Shown: positions 49,874 to 58,363 of the stretch, one piece after another
How the letters are laid out: each line of letters opens with the position of its first letter
How positions within the stretch are numbered: the first letter of the stretch is position 1
Source of the DNA: Tetranychus cinnabarinus
Taxonomy: Eukaryota; Arthropoda; Arachnida; Trombidiformes; Tetranychidae
Assembly (NCBI GenBank): GCA_022266195.1
Contig: WHVY01000006.1
Coordinates: 5,270,001-5,334,000 of the forward strand
Length of the DNA: 64,000 nucleotides
Direction of reading: 5' to 3'
Position numbers and translations under genes: made by a program
The notes under the pieces: model-generated
The model's input: the letters and a program-made list of their open reading frames with translations, nothing else
Database searches by the model: none
What the model was told of the DNA's origin: nothing

Positions 49874-50165
49874 AAGGTGTAGTCTTTTTCAGACTGAATT
49901 TATTTAAGTAAGGATCAATCCTTTTCAGGTGAAATTTATCTAAGTAAGGTGTAGTCTTTTGCAGACTCAATCTATTTCAAGTATCAATCTTGTCAAGATC
50001 TAATTTATCTGAGTAAGGTGTAGTCTTCTATAGACTTAATTTATTTTATAAAGTATCAATCTTTTCCAGATTCTATTTATCTAAGTAAGGTGTAGTCTTT
50101 TGTAGACTCAATTTATTTTAAGTATTAATCTTGTCAAGATCTAATTTATCTGAGTAGGGTGTTGA
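49874..50165. repeat. Tandem array, about 70-bp units with paired mini-hairpins
   Basis: Units start AAGGTGTAGTC at 49874, 49946, 50015 and 50087, with a partial one near 50155. Each has an AGTCT...AGACT inverted pair and a second small inverted pair such as CTTGTCAAG. Divergent relatives occur at about 48235-48400. Confidence 0.8.
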
Positions 50166-50606
50166 CTTAACTATTTGAGTAATGGTCAACTTTAACGAAG
50201 TTAATTTATCTAGGTACAATGTGATGTTATTAGATCTAATTTGTCTTTTCAAACTTGATTTATTGATTTTTTATATAGATTTATTAATTTGATTAATTAT
50301 GATAATTATTTTTATATTATTAGTGATATGAGGATAGGATCCAAATATTTTACCGATAATTCTCTATAATATTGGTTGATTGTTTAATATCTTAGATATT
50401 TCTCTAAAAGATTATCTTTAGTTAATAGTAATTGAAGAATAAATGTAACTAATTCAGAGTTGCATCAAGAAAACATCTAAATAAATCAGTTATTGTAAAT
50501 ATCTTAAATTATACAAGCAGTAAACGTAATCAATTGGTAAGATTTAGGATGAATTGAATTAGAACTCAGATACCGAACTAAAGCGTTCTATATTGGGTTA
50601 ATCGAA

Positions 50607-51060
50607 ATGTATGAAAGATGGCGAACTGGTAAGTTCTTAAACCATGAATCGATACAATTTAGGTATTGAGATGCAATTATTTTAGGTAAATTAGGAATAT
50701 AAACTGAAAATGTATGAAAGGTGGCGAACTGGTAAGTTCTTAAACCATGAATCGATACAATTTAGGTATTGAGATGCAATTATTTTAGGTGAATTAGGAA
50801 TATAAACTGAAAATGTATGAAAGATGGCGAACTGGCAAGTTCTTAAACCATGAATCGATACAATTTTGGTATTAAGATGAAATTATTTTTGATTAAATTA
50901 GAATTATAGACTGAAAATGTATGAAAGATGGCGAACTGGAAAGTTCTTAAACCATGAATCGATACAATTTAGTAAGAAAGATGGAATTATTTCTGCTAAA
51001 TTAAAATTATAGACTGAAAATGTATGAAAGATGGTGAACTGGAAAGTTCTTAAACCATCA
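50607..51060. repeat. Tandem array, five copies of a 103-104-bp unit
   Basis: Units start ATGTATGAAAGATGGCGAAC at 50607, 50710, 50813, 50917 and 51020 (last partial). The core GTTCTTAAACCAT also appears in single degenerate form at about 49640 and 49735. Noncoding leader of the LTR element. Confidence 0.88.
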
Positions 51061-51827
51061 ATTAATCACTGTCAACTAAATTAGATAAGTTTAGGTTTAA
51101 GATTAGGTAATTATTGACTCAGATGGGATGTCAGAACTAAGTTCTGTATTCCTGAGCTCTTGAAACGAATAACAATTGTGAATAAACTTAAACAGGAGTG
51201 ATTCAGGTAGTAAGATAAAAGTATTTTAGGTAAGTTATGATATTGGACTTAAGATTTGGTGTTAATTTGAATTTGGAAACAATTAGGCTCTAATACTAGA
51301 CTATGATAATTCGTTATCAATTTACTTACGTTAGGTGATTTCGTGTTTAGTTAATATTTTGATTGTGATCGTATTAACAAACAAACCACTGGAAGGTTAC
51401 CAATATTACTGTAAATGTACAATATTGCTTTTATCGTCTTGTGCTACAGACAAAATGAATTAACGTGAATTTCAAGGAAAAGATTGCTTAAAGATGAATA
51501 TGAAAATCACAATTCCTTTATCACTGAGTGTTGATTAATCGAAGATATTTTGATGGAACGCGTAGGAATACACTGAAAATTGAATGAAGATAACACTAAA
51601 ATTGAAACCTCGAGTTGATCAAATACTTGAAATAAGGTTGAGATTGGTTAAAGATGTTATTGATTGGATAAATCACTGAATAAAGGTATGATATTTTAGG
51701 ATTTAACAGGTTGAAGATATTGGTTTTAATAAAATTTAAATCATTTTCAATAGATAAGTTGTTGGTTAGTTTTTTTTTGATAATCACTGTTATTTAAACA
51801 CAAAGACAAAAAAGGGTTCTTACCGTA

Positions 51828-51843
51828 CTCGGCATCTCCACCA
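51828..51843 (-). other. Primer-binding site of the non-autonomous LTR element
   Basis: On the minus strand TGGTGGAGATGCCGAG begins three bases after the 5' LTR. It is the complement of a tRNA 3' end: CCA, discriminator, 7-bp acceptor strand CATCTCC and T-stem CTCGG with the conserved C61. tRNA identity not determined. Confidence 0.8.
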
Positions 51844-51846
51844 AAA

Positions 51847-52018
51847 TGTAAAGATTTTAACTTTACTGTTTGAGAGTTCCTAGAGAACTAACTCTTTTCT
51901 TTATTTTTGTCTACAATTTATATCTTAGAATACATAATACATACTAACATAGGTAAAATAATCGATAAAGGTGTAACATTAAAATCAGAATACATCAATT
52001 ACTTTTGGGTGTGTTACA
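51847..52018 (-). repeat. 5' LTR of the non-autonomous element
   Basis: 172 bp, identical to 45454-45625, followed by the target-duplication bases AAAC. Confidence 0.93.
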
Positions 52019-53799
52019 AAACTTATTTTTTTCTGAAGTAACTTTTGATGGCTAAACAGAAAATGCTATTATCTATCTATACCATATATAAAGTCAAAAC
52101 ATGAAATTTTTGCGTGAAGATTGTGGCCAAACTAAAAGGATTCTAAAGAAAATTTTTTTCGCAGCCTGAAAGCCATGATTAAACTACATCCACGAAAAAT
52201 AGTCTGAACTTCATCGGAATTCAGGTACCTGAGAAATTAGCGTTCAAACAGGGTAAGGGAAAAAATGCAGAATCTGTGTCTGTTACAATTGACTTTGGGG
52301 GGAAAATGTTTTGGTTGTTCAGGTTTATTGTTGGTTTATTGTTTTAGAAGGATATGTAAAACCATTTTTCGATCAAAGAGTTAGGTAAATAATATGTTGC
52401 CTCAACTGTTTTATTTTATTTTTTCTCATTGACAATAGATTTTCATCAATAATTTGAGTCTTTAAATGTGGATTGGATTTTTTGTATTCAGTTAAAAGAA
52501 ATTTACGATCAGTCATGATCGGGGCTCAGCTTGTTTTGGTAAATAAATTCTATGTTTCTGTGCAACAGATCCCTTCGATATCACTTCGATTTTCCGTTAA
52601 ACCTTCGCCCATCTGTGACCATGATAGCTAGAGATCTGAAACTTATTATTTGTCGGTGAAAATTGTTAGTACTTAGCATCGATCGAACACTTTTTTCAAT
52701 TTATCAACAGTTCTCTTGGTTTTGACCATTGATCTGAAAACTTTGAACCCTGATATCTCGAGAATAATAGTATCCACAGTCATAATTCTTACAATAATTG
52801 TTAGATAAGGCTTACATTGTTAGATTTCACAAGAGTAAGGATTCTCGTTTTTAATAGTTAATGAATTGAATGACAATAGTCTTGATAATGATGATTTGAC
52901 GAAGGATGATCAAGACAATGTTGAAAAGCAAAGCGAAGAGAGAGAGTCGATCAACAACGACCATAAATATCGTATATCCACCTAAGCTTCATGTTTTTGA
53001 TGGCCAAAAGAAAGATATTACTGTTGAAAATTGGGTCAAAATGTACGATAAACTAGTTAGTTTATGAGCTGGTTAAATTTAATTTTAATCTTAAAACTAT
53101 TGTTGAAAAGGTAATGAAAGCGTGATCAAAATGACTGCTTATTTATGACCAAAAGAAATTGATTTAACACGAAAAATTTTATGCAAATTCATTACAAAAC
53201 AAACTTCACATGAAAACAGTAATCAAATTAAATTGATGCCACTTTTACTTTGAAAAAAAGAAACTTTTACTCAAGAAAATTAACCATCGTTCGAAAGCTC
53301 AAATTCCATATAATCACTGATAAAAATTTGAAAATTTCAATCATTACCATTATCTAATTATTCTGTTTAATTGCTGATGAAATAGTCCCTTTTTGGTGAT
53401 TTTTTATGAGATTTTTCAATAGGATTTTTTATTGAAATCCCAAAAAATTCATAAATATCCTTCCTATGGAATTGAAGCTTTCGATTAATGGTCGATTTTC
53501 TTTATTCTGAATTGTTGATCATTCCCAATCAACAATCAAATTTAACAATTAAAAATTGGGAAAAATGATGATTTAATTGAATAAAAATTGAGGTATTTTA
53601 ATCAATGTTTCTAATCATGAAATTAGATGCAAATGAAAGATCAAATATCAAATTAATATTTTACAGAAAATTAAAACAATTGAAAGAATTTCACTTAATT
53701 TATTTATTGTTTGAAAGGAGAAAGCTTCAGGACAGTAAGAACTTTATTGGAAACCTAATATTATCTATGTTTTGGCTTTCGCTGTTTTGACCCTTTACC
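52019..53799. other. Palindrome spacer, right of the LTR element
   Basis: AT-rich noncoding sequence. 53186-53250 pairs with 45191-45255 as an inner inverted block. A frame at 53605-53790 has no recognisable features and is not accepted. Confidence 0.5.
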
Positions 53800-54347
53800 C
53801 TCAAAACAGCCATTGCTACCATTGAAGTCACCCTCAAAATCGCCTTCATCAGCAATCTTCAATGACTAGGTGACACGTTGTATGTTATTCATTAGTAGTA
53901 ATTATCTAAGGTTAAAGTTGAATGCGAATCAATATTTGAGTATGCTAATGCTTGACTCATAAAATAACAGCTAATCCAATATCATGACGGTTTAAAGATT
54001 TTGTTGATCAAATAATGCGTTTCATGTTCAAATTGAAAAGTGTCAATTTCTACAAGTTAATGTCTCTGTTTTAAACATTGATCTAAATTTATGTTAAATA
54101 AATACAAGCCATTAAACCATAAACTATGTGCACATATTTAAATAGCTTCAATCGAAACAGTGAAAATTTAAAATGCTTATCATTTGAAGTTGTTTATGTA
54201 CTCAGGATGCGTTAATTTTCTGTATAAAAGAATGCGAATTCCGATTGAGATCATCATTAAAAGATCTACGATAAAACCATCAGTGTTGCATCTAAATTGT
54301 GTTTTCTGCTTCCCACTGCTAAAAAATTTCAACAGTTTAAACTCACA

Positions 54348-54497
54348 ATGAATATCAGCTTTTTCCAAGTAATCTGTTTCCTGGCTATTTCAGCCATCTA
54401 TGGATTTGTTATGGTCCAAGGCGATGCTGTAACCATCCCAATTGATCCCGATTACGACGTGCCACGTCTAGCTTCCCTGCCATTAAAAGGGGAATGA
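54348..54497 (+). CDS. Small secreted peptide, type B (right arm)
   Basis: Identical inverted copy of 44320-44469: 49 aa, signal peptide then an acidic Pro-rich mature tail. Flanking promoter and polyadenylation sequence is copied with it, so both copies may be expressed. Confidence 0.65.
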   Translation: MNISFFQVICFLAISAIYGFVMVQGDAVTIPIDPDYDVPRLASLPLKGE

Positions 54498-55578
54498 ACT
54501 ATTCAGTCCTCTTGTATTGTAATGAAATAAATAAATAAAGCGAAATATAACGAGAAAATCTTGAATAATTCATTTATATATTAATGATTGAATAGACTGT
54601 CAAACACAAAATAAGACTGTAACGTCTTCGGTATCATCATCTTCATCCTTTAATCCATCTCGGTTTTTCGGTTTTTTAGTTTCATCGTTTGCTTTTCTCA
54701 CTATTTGACGCTGTATGACAAAAGTATGTAAAAGGCTTGACTTTCGCCTATTCATGACTATATGCCATTATAATCGAAGTGCTCAAAGTCAATGTAAAGT
54801 ATCAAAATCTTTATTTGTTATCCCTTGGTTAATGATAACTTCATCACATTTAGCATAGGGTGACCCACTGGTGAATTCCCAGGTAAAGAAGGACGTTTCG
54901 TTTTTGATTTCGTTACAAAAAGTAACTTGACTTTTATTTTGTTTCATTAAACTTCAGTTTATGATTGTTCTGACATCTTGTGATGACAGATATCTTTTAT
55001 AATATTGTTCTCATTCATCACCGGTTTTCAGTATAAAGCGGTTTAACCGAAAACTATGATACATAAAGAAAAGTTTTATACACCATTCGATAGGCCTTAT
55101 TAAGATTTATTGATTGCCGAAGTTTGCAAAAAATTTTACCTATGGTCCGGTCTTAAATGACCTCGAAAGTTGTCACTTTGACCTCAAAAAACTCAAAAAC
55201 CGCTGATTCAACCAAAAAATAGTTTTTATTTTCGAACGAAGCATAAAAAACTGTAACTAGAAAAAAAGTTGAGTCCTTAACTCCCAAGGATAAAAAGTGA
55301 AAAATTCTGGAGACCCTCCTTTATGTTTATGTTGAATTAATAAAAGCATTCAACTATGCCCTATATTTGCTTAGCTTCAATTGAAACTGAGAGAAAATTA
55401 TAATTATAATTTGAAGGTGTTTATTTACTCAGGATGCGTTAATTTTCTGTAAGAAAGAATGCGAATTCCTATTGAGATCATCATTAAAAGATCTATTATT
55501 CAATAAAACCATCAGTGTTACATCTAAATTGTGCTTTCTGCTTTCAACTGAAAAAAATATCAACAGTTTAAACTCACA

Positions 55579-55725
55579 ATGAATATCAGCGTTTGCCAAG
55601 TAATCTGTTTCCTGGCTATTTCAGCCATCTATGGATTTGCTATGGTCCAAGCTCAGAAAAACCAAAACGCTGCTATACCCCGTCCACCCGTAAATCATTC
55701 TGTATTTTATAAAGAATTCGCATAA
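55579..55725 (+). CDS. Small secreted peptide, type A (right arm)
   Basis: Inverted copy of 43091-43237: 48 aa, the same signal peptide and a mature tail ending SVFYKEFA. It lies downstream of type B in the same orientation within this arm. Confidence 0.65.
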   Translation: MNISVCQVICFLAISAIYGFAMVQAQKNQNAAIPRPPVNHSVFYKEFA

Positions 55726-56285
55726 AATGATTTATTCAGTGTTCTTGTATTGTAATAAAATAAAATAATGAAGCGAAATAAAGCGATGAAATCTTTCGAT
55801 CGATAATGATTCATTGGTTTAATAGAACAGACTGTCAAATACAAAATAAGACTGTAACCTCTTCGGCATCATCATCTTTATCCTTTAATGCATCGCGGTT
55901 TCCCGATTTTTTTGTTTCATCATTTGCTTTTCTCACCATGTGACTTTAAAAAAGTGTTTAAAAGGCTTGACTTTCGCCTATTAATGACTCCATGCGATTA
56001 TAATCGAGGTGTTGAAAGTTAATGTAAAGTATCAAAATCTTTATTTGTTATCCCTTGGTTAATGATAACTTCATCACGTTTAGCATAGGGTGACCCACTG
56101 GTGAAATGTCCAGGTAAAGAAGGACGTTTCGTTTTTGATTTCGTTACAAAAAGTAACTTGACTTACATTTTGTTTCATTAAACTTCAGTTTATGATTGTT
56201 CTGACATCTTGTGATGCCAAAATAAACTATTGGAGGTTTAATTTTCACTCAATTTGCACTGTTAGTCATTAACTTTGATTGTTGC

Positions 56286-56515
56286 TGTAACTTAAATAAC
56301 CTTTCCTGGCAACACTAGTCGCCAACTTTTCTTAGATGTAAAATTAGTCTCTTGGCAAACATGTGTTGCCAAGATGTTGTTCAGGCCAAATATGGCTATA
56401 GAAACGGCTCTAACCAAGCCCTAATTAGTGTACCTAAAATTATATAAAGGGAAATAATAAAAGAAAGAACACACTTCCTCTCGGAACATTATAAAGAGAA
56501 AGATTATTTGTGACA
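56286..56515 (+). repeat. 5' LTR of the env-bearing element
   Basis: Starts TGTAACTTAAATAACC and ends TTTGTGACA four bases before the primer-binding site. A TATATAAAGG promoter motif is near 56440. The start is fixed by loss of palindrome homology; the end is inferred from the primer-site spacing. Confidence 0.75.
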
Positions 56516-56519
56516 TTTA

Positions 56520-56535
56520 TGGTGGAGATGCCGAG
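56520..56535 (+). other. Primer-binding site of the env-bearing element
   Basis: TGGTGGAGATGCCGAG, the same 16 bases as in the element at 45454-52018, at nearly the same distance from the LTR. Both elements therefore appear to use the same tRNA primer. Confidence 0.82.
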
Positions 56536-56731
56536 TAGGCAAAGTGAAAAAATTTCTTTTGTGTGGTAAAATCTTTCTCTTTGCTACAAGTAACTATCTA
56601 GTTCCAAGAGTTAAAATTGCAAAGTATTACAACAAAAAAATTTATCAATAAGTGCAATTATGATAGAAAAATAATAATAATACGATACCATTAAAAGTAA
56701 TAGAACTTTACCAAACTTATTGGTACAATTA

Positions 56732-56890
56732 TACCACCGATAGTGATACAACCATACCATCAATAGTGATACAACTATACCACCAATAGTGATACAACTA
56801 TACCACAAAAGTGATACAGCTTTACCACTAAAAGTGATACAATTATAACACTAAAAGTGATATAATTCTACCACAAATAGTGCAACCGTT
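56732..56890. repeat. Tandem array of a 23-bp unit in the leader
   Basis: About seven copies of a unit like TACCACCAATAGTGATACAACTA, degenerating towards the 3' side. It lies in the untranslated leader, well ahead of the small ORFs. Confidence 0.85.
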
Positions 56891-57762
56891 TTTATCACCT
56901 TATATTGATATCGCTATATCACAACCAGTCACAGTGACAAATAAACAGATTTGAACATTTCTTCAAATAAATATCCGTGGTAACGACTATACAAACCTCA
57001 CCTATTGGTAATCTATTTTGACGACAATTTAAAGTAAGTTTCAATGAATATAGTTATATTGCATGAGCAAACAGATAATCTTAATTAAACTTAATCGACC
57101 TTCGATCTTATAATAAATTATAACTATCGCATTCGTGTAATGGACATCAGTGTCTAATAGAAGAAAAATTCAAATCCAATTGTCAATTGAAGAAAATCTA
57201 GTCTACAGATTTGGGAGAAGGCTAAAATTAAATATATATATACTGTTATAACTAATATATATCAACCCACAAACTTTATGTTGCAACTACCAAATAATAA
57301 TAATCATAATTATTCGCCTTTTCGAATTACCTTAAATTAATTTCTTTTTCATCCACAAATATATGTATAAATTATACAATACTTCAAGTAATTTATAAAT
57401 GATCAAAGCCACATTTCCTTGATCCGAGCATCAAGTCAATTCTTTGATTGTTAGTCACAAAGTGTGATTTGTTACTAAGGCTACAATATAAAAATTTTGA
57501 CAACATTTTTTTTAATCCAATGAAATAAGTGCCAATAATATACCTCTGTTTAATGCTCTTAAGTTGATCCGAGAATCAACTAGCTGCAAAACTCTCTAAC
57601 AGTATAGGAGTCATTAAGATAGAAGTAATCCATGTTGGCAACATCTTCGCATAAACAAATTGAAATTAGTGTCAAATAAATCCGTACAGTTAACTAATTT
57701 GAATCTCTAGTTAATTAACCAATTACGTCAATTACATCAACCAAAATTCTTTTAAATTATCT

Positions 57763-57945
57763 ATGACAAAACCTAATGATACTTTAAAATTAAATATTGT
57801 TGTTACTCCTTTAAGAAATCGAATCTCATACGGAGGTAAACAACCAATTACTTTAGTTTATTCATACAATAGTAAATTGATAATAGATTGTACGATAGCT
57901 GGTATACAGTCGACTGATAGACCTGTACCTCCTAGATTCAGATAA
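57763..57945 (+). CDS. Accessory ORF a, paralogue of ORF b
   Basis: A 60-aa frame from the ATG at 57763, the first ORF after the long leader. It reads as a compact beta-rich domain (TLKLNIVVTPL, KQPITLVYSY, KLIIDCTI) with no signal peptide or membrane helix. Compared without gaps with ORF b just downstream, 15 of the first 52 residues are identical, including MTxxN, a Tyr before the QP pair, and the K..ID.T stretch. The two therefore derive from a tandem duplication. Family not recognised. Confidence 0.65.
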   Translation: MTKPNDTLKLNIVVTPLRNRISYGGKQPITLVYSYNSKLIIDCTIAGIQSTDRPVPPRFR

Positions 57946-57956
57946 AGCATAACTGG

Positions 57957-58142
57957 ATGACTGAAACCAATAATAATATAGAGATTAATGCAGTAGCGTT
58001 TGCATTAATACCTCATCCTCGCTATAGTGAACATCAACCAGTAGTCGTATTTTATAACCATCAAAATAAAACTGTAATTGATTTCACCCTTCTATGTTAC
58101 GAAACGAACGACGCTTTATCAGTCGACATTAGAAACCTTTAA
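57957..58142 (+). CDS. Accessory ORF b, paralogue of ORF a
   Basis: A 61-aa frame starting 11 bases after ORF a stops. Same plan as ORF a (NNIEINAVAFAL, HQPVVVFYNH, KTVIDFTLL). The conserved positions are spread along the domain while the rest has diverged, which suggests selection on a fold rather than random open frame. Function unknown. Confidence 0.65.
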   Translation: MTETNNNIEINAVAFALIPHPRYSEHQPVVVFYNHQNKTVIDFTLLCYETNDALSVDIRNL

Positions 58143-58145
58143 TCT

Positions 58146-58346
58146 ATGAATATTTATAGCTATCCCATAATCAAACCCTCAAGAAATAAAGATATAATTA
58201 TCGAAATAGACTCCGAAGAAGAGGACGAAATAGAAATAATAGCATCTGAATTGATACTAGTAGTCTCACCCTTAATCGCTTTTGCTCTCTGGTTTGCCAT
58301 ACTTCTAATACGATTCGCCATTGACCATCACTCTGGCCCAGCGTAA
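58146..58346 (+). CDS. Accessory ORF c, acidic single-pass membrane protein
   Basis: A 66-aa frame starting three bases after ORF b stops and ending 17 bases before the gag ATG. It has a basic N terminus, an acidic run (IDSEEEDEIEI), then one membrane helix at about residues 36-60 (LILVVSPLIAFALWFAILL). The size and layout are viroporin- or anchor-like, but that is only a topological comparison. Confidence 0.6.
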   Translation: MNIYSYPIIKPSRNKDIIIEIDSEEEDEIEIIASELILVVSPLIAFALWFAILLIRFAIDHHSGPA

Positions 58347-58363
58347 CTGTTCCGAGTAACAGT

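Larger units (their letters stand above)
45454..52018 (-). mobile_element. Complete non-autonomous Ty3/gypsy-type LTR element, minus orientation
   Basis: 6565 bp bounded by identical 172-bp direct repeats with TG...CA ends and a 4-bp direct repeat AAAC on both sides. The primer-binding site next to the right LTR and the minus-strand ORFs give the orientation, so the right LTR is the 5' one. In element order it holds a roughly 3.9-kb leader with repeat arrays, a reduced gag (47951-47454) and a Cys-rich ORF (46995-45940). No protease, reverse transcriptase, RNase H or integrase motif was found. It probably depends on proteins of a related element such as the one at 56286. Identical LTRs point to recent insertion. 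Confidence 0.92.
53800..56285. repeat. Large inverted repeat, right arm
   Basis: Reverse complement of 42531-45017, almost without differences. It ends abruptly at GATTGTTGC (56285), where an LTR starts. In the left arm the corresponding sequence simply continues, so the arm is cut by an insertion. Confidence 0.95.

Noticed and set aside
49874..51060. Regular repeat arrays considered as CRISPR-like
   Set aside because: Units are contiguous with no unique spacers, in a eukaryotic LTR element leader. They are ordinary tandem repeats.
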